A DNA stretch of 64,000 nucleotides from WTAW01 sp964406575 (GTDB lineage Bacteria; Acidobacteriota; Aminicenantia; Aminicenantales; Aminicenantaceae), in the NCBI GenBank assembly GCA_964406575.1, contig CAYOSH010000004.1, positions 110,665-174,664 of the forward strand, given 5' to 3'. A program made the position numbers and the translations under genes. The notes beneath the pieces are model-generated. The model saw only the letters and a program-made list of their open reading frames with translations, searched no databases and was not told where the DNA came from. Below, piece by piece: positions 1-8,017 of this stretch. Position 1 is the first letter of the stretch. Every line of letters starts with the position of its first letter.

Positions 1-235
1 CTTTTTCCAGTCCATCGGCATGTTCTGGATCCGTCCGGGTGGTGGAGGCGTGGATATCGCCCCACTCGGTCAACAGGGAACTCTCTTGATCGGGCTTGTG
101 CCTGATTCCCAGCGCTATTTTGACGTCCATCACTCGGGGAAGGACGTCATCGACACAGTGAATCCCAGAGAGCTGGAGCTAGGCGCGATCGCCATGGCTG
201 TGCTCGCTTATATCCTCGCTGAAGAGGGCGTCTAA
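1..235 (+). CDS. M28 family peptidase, C-terminal fragment (5' end outside window)
   Basis: The reading frame enters from the left edge in frame with position 2 and ends at a TAA at 233-235, so about 77 C-terminal residues are present. The visible part contains GGGGVDIAPL, a QRYFDVHHSGKDVID stretch and NPRELELGAIAMAVLAY. This closely resembles the C-terminal end of M28 zinc aminopeptidases/carboxypeptidases of the carboxypeptidase Q type, where the final metal-ligand histidine sits in the RYFDxHH motif. That would make it an exported peptidase removing terminal residues from peptides. The catalytic Asp/Glu region lies outside the window, so activity cannot be judged. A 200-bp gap holding repeat remnants follows. 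Confidence 0.75.
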   Translation, partial: FFQSIGMFWIRPGGGGVDIAPLGQQGTLLIGLVPDSQRYFDVHHSGKDVIDTVNPRELELGAIAMAVLAYILAEEGV

Positions 236-251
236 CAGAAAAAAGGCCAGT

Positions 252-290
252 CCCCCAATAGGTCGATGTAGGATCAGTTCCCCGAACTGA
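252..290 (-). repeat. Copy 1 of the TGTAGGG palindromic repeat
   Basis: About 39 bp that matches, in reverse complement, the segment 18567-18605 at all but about three positions. It contains the hairpin arms TCAGTTC and GAACTGA around CCC and the TGTAGG edge. It lies in the gap after the M28 gene. See copies at 18567, 18628, 27404, 27499 and 53605. Confidence 0.75.
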
Positions 291-327
291 CTGAAAGAGT
301 AAGAATCGTTCCCCTGTTGTCTGATTT

Positions 328-379
328 CACAATCACCAATTGAGACACACAGACACTATTCATCACAGATTTAAGGATG
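328..379 (+). repeat. Right-end remnant of the MITE-like element
   Basis: This stretch resembles the right part of the full element at 23267-23492. It has the inner arm CAATTGAGACA (337-347) and the outer tip ATCACAGATTTAAGGATG (362-379), which differs from the tip at 23475-23492 at one base. The left half is not recognisable here. Confidence 0.65.
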
Positions 380-434
380 TTTCCGAGAAAATATCTGGCC
401 TTAAGCTTCAGGCGATAAACTCTGAGCGAGTGCT

Positions 435-1172
435 TTATCTCCGTTGCATGTCCTCAAAAGTGAACTTGTCCTGCTTTGTGTAACCCTCGGGGACTGAGTA
501 TGTGCCCGCTGGAGCAGCTTTTTCGGCGATCTCCACGACCTCTTGCACGGTCTTCATATCGGCGCCCATCATGTTCATGCTCATCTCAGACCGCATCTGC
601 CATCCTTTAATCTGCTTGAAGGCATTTAGAGCCTCTTCGCCTAAGGGCATGGTCGGCGAGAACATCTGGATCATCTTGTCTTGAAACTTCTTCCAGTCGA
701 AGGGCACGTCTTCCGTCGCCCACACTTTCATCTTCATTTCCATCGTCATCATCATCATGATGGTCATGGTCACATCGTACTTTTCACATTCTTTCCCCGC
801 AATGGTCTCTTTCTCACCCATTGGCTGCACGGCCACGCTGATGTTCATGTTGGCCATCATCTCCGACGCCTGTTCGGGAAGATATTTTGAAATATCCAGG
901 GGCAAGTCCATTTCGATATAGGTTTTTTTCTGACTGTTCATCCAGAAGACCTTATTCTTCTCCAAGTCGATGATAAAAGACTGATCCTCGCTCAGGCTTG
1001 CCATCTTATTATCAGCCAGCCACATATGATTTATGACATCTTTAGCAGGTTGAGACTGCCCCATCACTTGGAACGCATCCGTGTGTGTTTTCTGCTGGAT
1101 GTAGACATCCGCATGCACAAATACAGTCGAGAAGAGAAAAAAAACGATCAAAACCGATGCATATTTTTTCAT
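435..1172 (-). CDS. Secreted DUF4412-like protein
   Basis: A 245-residue exported protein. The ATG at 1172 is chosen over an in-frame start 28 codons upstream because GGAGG lies six bases before it and the resulting N-terminus (KKYASVLIVFFLFSTVFVHA) is a standard Sec signal peptide. The mature part contains an ETIAGKECEKYDV stretch, followed by a very methionine-rich run and a final domain rich in Met and Lys. The 'IAGKxCxKY' signature and overall length resemble DUF4412 proteins, which are secreted or periplasmic and of unknown function. The gene is monocistronic and divergent from the barrel gene at 1356. The Met run could reflect metal binding, but that is speculation. Confidence 0.65.
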   Translation of the reverse strand: MKKYASVLIVFFLFSTVFVHADVYIQQKTHTDAFQVMGQSQPAKDVINHMWLADNKMASLSEDQSFIIDLEKNKVFWMNSQKKTYIEMDLPLDISKYLPEQASEMMANMNISVAVQPMGEKETIAGKECEKYDVTMTIMMMMTMEMKMKVWATEDVPFDWKKFQDKMIQMFSPTMPLGEEALNAFKQIKGWQMRSEMSMNMMGADMKTVQEVVEIAEKAAPAGTYSVPEGYTKQDKFTFEDMQRR

Positions 1173-1355
1173 TAGGCCTCCTTTTCTTGTCGGGACACAT
1201 CCAAAAATCGAACCAAATTCATCCGACTTTTTTGACCTGAATTCCGTTTGTATCATAGGCAGAGGGGGAAGTCAATCATAACCGATTGACTTCGATACCG
1301 TATTGTGCAATATTGATATATTCTATAGATTTTCAGAGAATACGAGGAGGTTCCG

Positions 1356-1967
1356 ATGAATAAGGCAGCGAGATTCTTCACCATAACCGCATGCCTGCTT
1401 CTTATATCGGCTTATGGATTTTCCTATGGCGCTGGGAACACCTTCTTTTTTAACGCGGCTGGATATTTCCCTACGGAGAGTCAGATCAAAACCGGATATG
1501 GGTCTGGGCTTGGAACGACATTGATGCTGACACAAAATGTCGTGTTCTCCCTCGAATTCAAATACGCGAGGTTCTCCGTTGATCCAGAGGAAGGGAAGTT
1601 TTTGGCCGGGAACCTCACCTTAACTCCGATCATCGCGAACTTTCAGTATTATTTTAATCCCAATGCATCCTTCTCGCCCTATGTCTTCGGTGGAGTCAGT
1701 TTCGTATTTGCACGCTTTAACGCCGAAGCACGTCAGATCGGCGAAGAAGCTTTAATAACAAAGCAAGATCCAAAAAATGGCTTGGGATTTCAAGGCGGCC
1801 TGGGAGCCACATTCAGTGTCTCAGAAAGAGTGGCCATTTTTTTTGAAGGGTATTATCTGTACAGGCAAGCAGTGGTCGAGACGTCCTTTTTAACGGGAGC
1901 CCAGGGACAGTTCGACACGAACTTGAGTCATCTCGGTGTTCTTGTGGGCCTGAAATACTACTACTAA
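1356..1967 (+). CDS. Outer-membrane beta-barrel protein (OmpW/OmpX-like size)
   Basis: A 203-residue protein with an N-terminal signal peptide (about residues 1-25) and a strong GAGGAGG ribosome-binding site seven bases before the ATG. The mature sequence alternates short amphipathic strands with glycine/aromatic residues, for example NVVFSLEFKYARFSV and PYVFGGVSFVFARF. It ends in LGVLVGLKYYY; a C-terminal aromatic is typical of proteins folded by the BAM machinery. Length and strand pattern fit an eight-stranded barrel of the OmpW/OmpX/opacity type. The role (pore, adhesin or lipid sensing) cannot be read from sequence. It stands alone and is divergent from the DUF4412-like gene. Confidence 0.7.
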   Translation: MNKAARFFTITACLLLISAYGFSYGAGNTFFFNAAGYFPTESQIKTGYGSGLGTTLMLTQNVVFSLEFKYARFSVDPEEGKFLAGNLTLTPIIANFQYYFNPNASFSPYVFGGVSFVFARFNAEARQIGEEALITKQDPKNGLGFQGGLGATFSVSERVAIFFEGYYLYRQAVVETSFLTGAQGQFDTNLSHLGVLVGLKYYY

Positions 1968-2042
1968 GCGATAACATTTAGAAAACACTCCAGTCGCTAA
2001 CGCGACACCCAAAACCCCTTCACAGAAAAGGCCTACTCACTT

Positions 2043-3119
2043 TCAATAGACACATGTTTTCGCCTCTTCAGCATATGCTTCGAGGAGTTCGATGTCTGCC
2101 TCGAAAAAATGATCCGACGTAGACAGAATATAACCGCCCCCTTCGCCTGCTTCCTCAAAACACCTTCGCACAGCCGCGCGCGTCTCAGCAGGACGGCATC
2201 CCTTAAAGTGATGGAATTGGTCAAAACCTCCGATCAGGCACACACGATGTCCGATCTGCTTTTTTGCCCTTGCAAGGTCAGCGTCCCCACCAAGAGAAGA
2301 CGGCGTGAACGTTTCCATCGCGTCTGGTTTCATACCAGCGATCATATCTAGAAGTGGCATCATCCCCCCGCATGTGTGGTAGACCACGCGCTGTCCGGCA
2401 TTGTGGGCGGCGTCGATAAGTTCTGCATCATAAGGGGCTCCTTTCATGGATTGGATGAAGCGGACTTTCCTTGCCTTTAAGATGGCCAGAAATTCATGCA
2501 CCCACACAGGATCATCGTACGTGGCCATGATGAGGTCTCCGATGCCGTAAAGAACAGCCGCATCCTGCCAACAGCCGGGTTGGCCGTAGATGTCGAACCC
2601 GGGAATTGTCCCTCGGACCAATCCGCGTTCGCCAAAGGCCTCTGCTTCACGAGCCACGACATTGGCATCGCACAAGGGCACTGGAGCATATTTGGCAAAG
2701 ATATCGATCTCCGACTTGTCTTTGATGAGGCGCTCCGTCACCCATGTTGTCTGCTCATCGCTCTGTAAAGCCATCGTGAGAGTCCTCTTCGGAGTGACAC
2801 AACGGTAGCGCACAGATCTATATTTTGGATCGGAAATATAGTCCTTTTGGATGATCCAGTTGTTCGTTAAGATGTACCTGGGCTGCAGAGAATTCTCCCT
2901 CTGTTGAAAAGGATCAAAGTAATCCCCTTTAGATGGATCTGGCCTCTGAGCGACCACCCAATGGATTGGATCCAATCCAAAATGATCGAAAAACTCCTGG
3001 ACAGAGATTCCGTCCATTGTGTGCTCGAGAAAATAGGGCATAACGTGGTGGGTTGTCACAGGAAGCCGGTCCGTTTTCTTCCGTTCCAGTGCCGTCAAGA
3101 GCCTCTGTTTCGAATCCAT
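2043..3119 (-). CDS. Uroporphyrinogen decarboxylase-fold protein (URO-D/cobamide methyltransferase superfamily)
   Basis: A 358-residue protein beginning MDSKQRLLTALERKKTDRLP, the usual opening of URO-D superfamily proteins. The start at 3119 is preferred to an upstream in-frame ATG at 3209 because the extension is not family-like and would run through the vapB promoter; GGGAGGTGG lies upstream. The HTCGG motif near residue 270 matches the His-x-Cys zinc site of methyltransferases such as MtaA/MtbA. The C-terminal segment that normally supplies the third ligand (G-C) reads GGGYILSTSDHFFE with no cysteine. It may therefore be a methyltransferase-like or non-catalytic member rather than a true HemE, whose substrate-binding N-terminal arginines I do not see. 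It stands alone, with no corrinoid protein beside it. Confidence 0.7.
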   Translation of the reverse strand: MDSKQRLLTALERKKTDRLPVTTHHVMPYFLEHTMDGISVQEFFDHFGLDPIHWVVAQRPDPSKGDYFDPFQQRENSLQPRYILTNNWIIQKDYISDPKYRSVRYRCVTPKRTLTMALQSDEQTTWVTERLIKDKSEIDIFAKYAPVPLCDANVVAREAEAFGERGLVRGTIPGFDIYGQPGCWQDAAVLYGIGDLIMATYDDPVWVHEFLAILKARKVRFIQSMKGAPYDAELIDAAHNAGQRVVYHTCGGMMPLLDMIAGMKPDAMETFTPSSLGGDADLARAKKQIGHRVCLIGGFDQFHHFKGCRPAETRAAVRRCFEEAGEGGGYILSTSDHFFEADIELLEAYAEEAKTCVY

Positions 3120-3173
3120 CCCACCCAATCTACCACCTCCCGAATAATTTTTAAATATTTTTACAAAAATCCC

Positions 3174-3204
3174 TTGACATATATGTATAAACTGTGCATA
3201 TATA
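3174..3204 (+). promoter_or_regulatory. vapBC promoter with nested palindromic operators
   Basis: A TTGACA -35 box lies at 3174-3179, with a TATA-rich -10 (CATATA at 3197, 17-bp spacing, or TATATA at 3199). Two perfect palindromes overlap it: ACATATATGT (3177-3186) and TGCATATATATGCA (3195-3208), which reaches to two bases before the vapB ATG. VapB antitoxins typically autorepress through such sites; that this pair is the operator is inference. The -10 places the transcript start at or next to the ATG, so the mRNA may be leaderless. Confidence 0.65.
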
Positions 3205-3209
3205 TGCAT

Positions 3210-3407
3210 ATGAGAACAACACTCAACATCGATGACAGGCTCCTCGGTAAAGCCGCTGAACTGACGGGAATCACAGAAAAAACATCTTTGGTCAGGCGAG
3301 GCTTAGAGGCCCTCATCGCCCTCGAAAGCAGCAAAAGATTGGCCCGGCTGGAAGGTACGGAGAAATTTCTTCGAGTGAAAGACAGAAGGAGTATTCGTAA
3401 AAATTAA
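3210..3407 (+). CDS. vapB: VapB-type antitoxin
   Basis: A 65-residue protein starting MRTTLNIDDRLLGKAAELTG, the characteristic N-terminus of ribbon-helix-helix VapB antitoxins of the DUF2191 type. The DNA-binding strand is followed by the KTSLVRRGLEALI helix. The C-terminal basic tail (residues 45-65) would wrap the toxin. The start is set by this conserved N-terminus: the long upstream in-frame extension is only the complement of the URO-D gene. No Shine-Dalgarno sequence precedes the ATG, consistent with a leaderless message. It is followed two bases later by the PIN-domain toxin. It should neutralise VapC and repress its own promoter. Confidence 0.85.
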   Translation: MRTTLNIDDRLLGKAAELTGITEKTSLVRRGLEALIALESSKRLARLEGTEKFLRVKDRRSIRKN

Positions 3408-3409
3408 AT

Positions 3410-3775
3410 ATGGTTCTAGCCGACACCTCCATTTGGGTCTCACATTTGCGAGACAAAAATCCCCCGCATAAATCCCTGTTGATGAAAGGGCTTGTCGTTT
3501 GCCATCCCTCAATCATAGGCGACCTGGCATGCGGCAATCTGAAGAATCGAGACGAGATCCTATCACTCCTTGAAGCCCTTCCAGCGGCGACTCCAGCCAC
3601 CCATGATGAAGTCCTTCACTTTATCGATACGAATCAACTCATGGGAATCGATCTCAATTATTCAGATGTTCATCTTCTCGCTTCTGCGCTTCTCTCCACT
3701 GCCCTCATATGGACCAAGGATAAAAATCTTCAGGAAGCTGCCGACCAACTGAGGATCGCTTATCATCCGAAATAG
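3410..3775 (+). CDS. vapC: VapC-type PIN-domain ribonuclease toxin
   Basis: A 121-residue PIN-domain protein. It starts MVLADTSIW with the first metal-binding Asp, then has SIIGDLACGNL where most VapCs have a Glu (here Asp at about residue 43). GIDLNYSDVHLLASALL carries the third acidic residue, and TKDKNLQEAA carries the last Asp. These residues hold Mg2+ for cleavage of tRNA or rRNA in the family. The ATG lies two bases after the vapB stop, so the pair is co-translated, as is usual. The target RNA cannot be deduced. The open reading frame is intact and full length. The Glu-to-Asp change is conservative, so activity is expected. Confidence 0.88.
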   Translation: MVLADTSIWVSHLRDKNPPHKSLLMKGLVVCHPSIIGDLACGNLKNRDEILSLLEALPAATPATHDEVLHFIDTNQLMGIDLNYSDVHLLASALLSTALIWTKDKNLQEAADQLRIAYHPK

Positions 3776-3943
3776 GTTTTCATACGAACACAAATATTTT
3801 TAGAGCGTTCTTTTTTCTTTTTTTCTCGAAAAAAACATGAGGGACAATGAAAGATTTTCGAAAATTTATAAAGATCTGGTCCAATTGCTGGATTGATTTT
3901 TTTTGAAACCTAGCGCGTATTTCGAAAACGGAATCGGTTCTTT

Positions 3944-4990
3944 TTATTGATCGGTAACGGTGAGGCCGGATGGAGAAAGGATAAAGCGGAGGGATTTGAT
4001 GCCTTTGCCGAGGGAGTTGATCTCCTGGAGCATGTGTTCGCGCTCATGGCTTCTGGAGCTGCCCAGGATAGTTAGTGATCCTCCTTTTCCGCCTGCGCCA
4101 TTGACCTTCCATCCTGCGGCGTTATATTTTTTTGCGATTGCGATGACAGTATCGGCCTCAGCAGGTATAAGGCCTGAATGAAGTGCTCGCTGACATTCGT
4201 TATTTTGAATCATCATTTTCCCATAATTCTTCAAATCTCCTGTTTTGAGATAATCTCTCGCCCGCTCAGCCAGGATTCTCATTTTTATGATCTCTTTGGA
4301 CTGCGGTCCTCCTGTCTCGAGAGTGGAAATGACATCATCATGGATCTCTGAAGAACGATGGGACTTTCCCAGGTAGATCAAGCTTAGCCTCTGCTTCAAC
4401 TCATCTCTTAAGCTCAAAGGCAAGAATAAATTTGTAACCTTGGCTTCTGGGTAGTTATACATGTGGATAAAACAAATCCCTCCGTAGGCGGCACATATCT
4501 GATCCTGGACTCCGCTTTGGAGACCGAGTTTTTCTGTTTCCACACGGTGCGCCAGGGACACGATTTCGTCTGTAGAGCGGGTTTGAGGTGAAAGCGCGGC
4601 GATCGCCCCGATGAGAGCTACACACACCGAAGCGGATGTCCCGATGGCGCTTCCGGCCGGAACATGGGCTGAAACACTGACTTCAAGTTCGTGTTTTATC
4701 GGAATCCGCAGAGAATTGAGAGCCCCCTGGAGATAGGGATGGACATCGTAAGCAGGCTCGTCCGGGTCCATCCAAAAGGAGTCTCTGTAATCTTTGGCTT
4801 TGACAAGGACTCTTTTTTCCCTTCTTCTTTTGTTGGGAAAGACCTTGATCTCCACTTCGACCGGAGGGGAGATAGCCAGGTTCAAAACCTTGCCTTCACC
4901 CGAGAACCAGGTGTCTGTCCAGCCGCCTATATCGTTGATGCGCAAAGGCGCTGTGGCATGTATAACTCGAGAAGGAGTTCTTGCAACCAT
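3944..4990 (-). CDS. GHMP-family sugar kinase
   Basis: A 348-residue GHMP kinase. The N-terminal substrate segment APLRINDIGGWTDTW resembles the RIxxGGgTD motif of heptose-7-phosphate kinases and galacturonate/fucose kinases. The ATP-binding motif 2 is VPAGSAIGTSASV, with Ser/Thr and small residues as expected, and motif 3 near the C-terminus is KVNGAGGKGGSLTIL. It should phosphorylate a sugar at C1 or C7 with ATP in the cytoplasm. Exact substrate unknown; D-glycero-D-manno-heptose 7-phosphate kinase (HddA-like) and galacturonokinase are the closest options. The ATG at 4990 is preferred to a TTG four codons earlier. It is followed, upstream on the same strand, by a secreted glycosidase, which may supply its sugar. 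Confidence 0.75.
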   Translation of the reverse strand: MVARTPSRVIHATAPLRINDIGGWTDTWFSGEGKVLNLAISPPVEVEIKVFPNKRRREKRVLVKAKDYRDSFWMDPDEPAYDVHPYLQGALNSLRIPIKHELEVSVSAHVPAGSAIGTSASVCVALIGAIAALSPQTRSTDEIVSLAHRVETEKLGLQSGVQDQICAAYGGICFIHMYNYPEAKVTNLFLPLSLRDELKQRLSLIYLGKSHRSSEIHDDVISTLETGGPQSKEIIKMRILAERARDYLKTGDLKNYGKMMIQNNECQRALHSGLIPAEADTVIAIAKKYNAAGWKVNGAGGKGGSLTILGSSRSHEREHMLQEINSLGKGIKSLRFILSPSGLTVTDQ

Positions 4991-5129
4991 AGCCCTAACC
5001 AAAAATATTCATCGGCTGTCAATCCCGCGTCACTGACCTCACTCCACCTCTAGAGATCGTATTATAAGCAAAATCCAACAAAAAAGGGAGAACATCAGAG
5101 GCAACCCCTCCAAATTCAAATATGCAGAC

Positions 5130-7907
5130 TTATGGTGACTTGGTGGATATTTCAAAGGCGCCGAGCTTGATGGTGCGGTGGAATTGGCCGGGAGGTAAAG
5201 GCCGAGGAGGCATCGGGCTCAGAGGCGGCAAATCTTGCTTAAGCTTTAAAAACACCTCCTTTGCATCCGGCTCCAGAGTCAAAACGAGCCATGCGGAAGC
5301 TGTTCCTGCCCAGCTTGTCCGTCCTTCTGGGGGGTATATCTGGACGCGCATCAGGTGGCTTCCGATAGGCACATCCCGTTTATACCACGTCCAGCGACCC
5401 TTTTGGCTTTCTGTCTTCATCCCAACCTGTTCGCCATTCAAGCTCACGACAACAGTTGGGTCCTCTCGATCCACAGAAGCTCCTGATGGTTCGAGCAGAA
5501 AGCAGAATGTGCATTTTTTTGTAGGCTCATGGAGCCTGAAGCGGATATCACTCCAGAATTGTCCCTCTCCGGAATATTTCTGGACAAAGACCCGGCTTAC
5601 AGGCTCTTGAATCTCAACGACCGGTATCACAGAATCAGGCGGATCGATCCTCGTCCCATCATAGACCATGGAACTGACCTTATGCGGGTTTAAAAGGCGG
5701 GGCTGACCGCCACTATTCAAGACTCTCAGTCTGTACTCACTCTGGCCTGCATGAACCCGTTCGAATGTCACTCCCGCGAAAAGCGGTTCAGATGCTTCTT
5801 CCAAGGGATAGATCTCATAAATGGATGTTTCATACCCTTCTAAAGGAATTTCGAGATTGGCGCCCGCAGGGATAAGATCGGGCGAGATGTGACGGACTGG
5901 ATACACCCTATCAAAAACCAGGTGAGTTGCCGAAGGATCAAGATCCATAGATGGCGAGAGTTCGATCTTTAGGATCTTCGGCTCCACAAAGGGATTCCGC
6001 GCTGCAATAATCCCGTGATTTCCCTCAAAATGGACATACCCATAGGGATTCCGGCCCTCGGGATTCCCCCCGACCATCTCTGCAGAATCCAGAACAGGAA
6101 ACCGATCCTTCGCCCAACGAACAGAATCGGCCAACGCATCCCACTCAGCATCCGTGAGCAGATCAGGAGAGATATAAAGCTCACCCATAGATATGCCACG
6201 CGCAAAATAGAGCAGAGCGTTATCGGTGAATTTATCAAGAGGCTCGGTTTCCCCTCCCAACATCTGAAGATGTCCTTTGATAATGCCGTGGGTCATAAGG
6301 TTGGCGATGGGGAACCAGAACTTCTTTTCCAGCAAGTCATCATAAAGGATTGTATCCCGATAAGTCATGGCCCGGTCCCGCTGACTGATCGAAGGGACAT
6401 CGGCATAGCCGTAGTCCGACCCCTGCATCCATATGGTATTGGCGTATTTCAACCACCACGGACTTAACCACGTTCCGGAAGTGATATTCAAAAAGACGTC
6501 AGGACTTTCTGCGCGAGCTGTACGGCAGAGGTCGATCACAGACTCCATGACAGCCCGTCTTGAATAGACATCAGGAAGATGGCCGTGGTCGGGCTCACTG
6601 CAAGAGAACTGGATGCCATCCCACTTAAAATAGCGAATGCCGTGATTCCGCACGAGGTCGATAACACGTTCTTTGAGGAGGGCATGATATTTTTCTCCGG
6701 CTACACACATCTGATCGCCGACAACTTCGTATCCGTTGGCTCTCATCCATCCGATCCGCCAATCCCTGTGGGAGTAGCCCCCCGTCGGGCCGATCCATAT
6801 CCCTAACCGGCTCCCCATTGGCTGCAAAGCCGCAGCCACTGGCGCCAGCCCGTTTGGAAATTGTTCGACATTCAACACCCAGTCGCTTTGGTAGACATCC
6901 CATCCATCATCCAGGACAAAAGCGTCCAGTTTGACCCCCCGTTGCTCCACCATCCGGCGACGAAAGGATGCGACTGTCCGCAGGATATTCTCTTCCGTGA
7001 GGGATCGGGAAGGATCTTTGACCATAACCGGAGCCCTCAAATCATACCAGCTGTTGTAAAGGAGATAGGGTTTCAAAGGGGCCACACGCATTTGATCCAA
7101 ATACTTCCAGAACCACTGTTTCACCTCGACGTTAGGGGAGAGCCCTTCGACGACGCTTTCGCTTTCAACCCAGGAAGTGCCGATCTTCTCTCCTAAAACC
7201 TGTCCACACTTCAGCTCTAAATGTCCAATGGCTGAGTGCTGGAGGAGATTATCCGATGTGGGATACTCCAATCCAAAAAATGCGCCGCCGCCTCCCTGAA
7301 GCAGTGCTACAGGCTGGCCGAATCCACCACTCTTCAAGAGTGATGGGATTCCTTGTATGGAGCCCCTTCGAGGCCAGATCCAACGCAGGAAGTGAAAACC
7401 GAATTCCTCATCCCGAACGGCCAATTGACGATGGATAAAAAATGTGCCGGGCTCGACACGATAAGTCAAACGGATCTCCATCGGCATTCCCTCGCCTTTA
7501 AAATAAAGCTCAAGATTAACAGTCCCATCGGGAGATTTCTTGAAGATATATTGCACTACACTGAAATCTTTTTTACTCAACAAGACAGGGTTTTCTGCGT
7601 TGTTCACCTTGCCGGGCGCCTTCCACTTCGACCACATCACATCCAGGGCAAAGTCCGCATCCGTTTTCACTTCGAAAGGCTGTGTTCCATACCTTGAAAG
7701 CCATCCGGAAAGCGCTAAGAGCTCGTCCCCTTTGAGCATCCCGTTCTCGACAAAAACCGCACAACGAATCTGATCATTGCTCAACCAGAAGACCTGGATC
7801 CCATTAACTTTTTGCTGGCCCGAGCGAACAGAGTCGGCCAGCACTAATGGGACCTGCATCAATGAAACGATGACAAGCAATAGCAAAATGACACGGGATG
7901 ATCTCAT
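5130..7907 (-). CDS. Secreted alpha-galactosidase-like glycoside hydrolase (GH36-type)
   Basis: A 925-residue exported enzyme with a signal peptide (residues 1-24, ending VLADS) and a GGGAGG ribosome-binding site. The N-terminal 270 residues form a beta-rich domain. The central (beta/alpha)8 barrel begins around LLYNSWYDLRAP. It includes FVLDDGWD (about residue 330), GIRYFKWDGIQ (about 425-433; the Asp of KWD is the nucleophile in GH36/GH27) and NTIWMQGSDYGY (about 490-500; candidate acid/base Asp). A long C-terminal beta region (about 680-925) looks like one or two accessory domains. It probably cleaves alpha-galactosides or related alpha-glycosides outside the cytoplasm. It is larger than a classical GH36, so the exact family and substrate are uncertain. 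Confidence 0.72.
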   Translation of the reverse strand: MRSSRVILLLLVIVSLMQVPLVLADSVRSGQQKVNGIQVFWLSNDQIRCAVFVENGMLKGDELLALSGWLSRYGTQPFEVKTDADFALDVMWSKWKAPGKVNNAENPVLLSKKDFSVVQYIFKKSPDGTVNLELYFKGEGMPMEIRLTYRVEPGTFFIHRQLAVRDEEFGFHFLRWIWPRRGSIQGIPSLLKSGGFGQPVALLQGGGGAFFGLEYPTSDNLLQHSAIGHLELKCGQVLGEKIGTSWVESESVVEGLSPNVEVKQWFWKYLDQMRVAPLKPYLLYNSWYDLRAPVMVKDPSRSLTEENILRTVASFRRRMVEQRGVKLDAFVLDDGWDVYQSDWVLNVEQFPNGLAPVAAALQPMGSRLGIWIGPTGGYSHRDWRIGWMRANGYEVVGDQMCVAGEKYHALLKERVIDLVRNHGIRYFKWDGIQFSCSEPDHGHLPDVYSRRAVMESVIDLCRTARAESPDVFLNITSGTWLSPWWLKYANTIWMQGSDYGYADVPSISQRDRAMTYRDTILYDDLLEKKFWFPIANLMTHGIIKGHLQMLGGETEPLDKFTDNALLYFARGISMGELYISPDLLTDAEWDALADSVRWAKDRFPVLDSAEMVGGNPEGRNPYGYVHFEGNHGIIAARNPFVEPKILKIELSPSMDLDPSATHLVFDRVYPVRHISPDLIPAGANLEIPLEGYETSIYEIYPLEEASEPLFAGVTFERVHAGQSEYRLRVLNSGGQPRLLNPHKVSSMVYDGTRIDPPDSVIPVVEIQEPVSRVFVQKYSGEGQFWSDIRFRLHEPTKKCTFCFLLEPSGASVDREDPTVVVSLNGEQVGMKTESQKGRWTWYKRDVPIGSHLMRVQIYPPEGRTSWAGTASAWLVLTLEPDAKEVFLKLKQDLPPLSPMPPRPLPPGQFHRTIKLGAFEISTKSP

Positions 7908-8017
7908 CCTTGCCTCCCAGACTTATATTTATCGTAAAATGTCTGTTTCCTCAGGAATAATTCCTTACATCCCCGCGCTTGTTTATCCTGGAGATGAGAA
8001 TGTCCTATGAAATGGTT

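Noticed and set aside
2904..3209. Upstream in-frame extension of the vapB reading frame (102 codons)
   Set aside because: It is the complement of the URO-D gene and runs through the promoter. The conserved VapB N-terminus starts at 3210.
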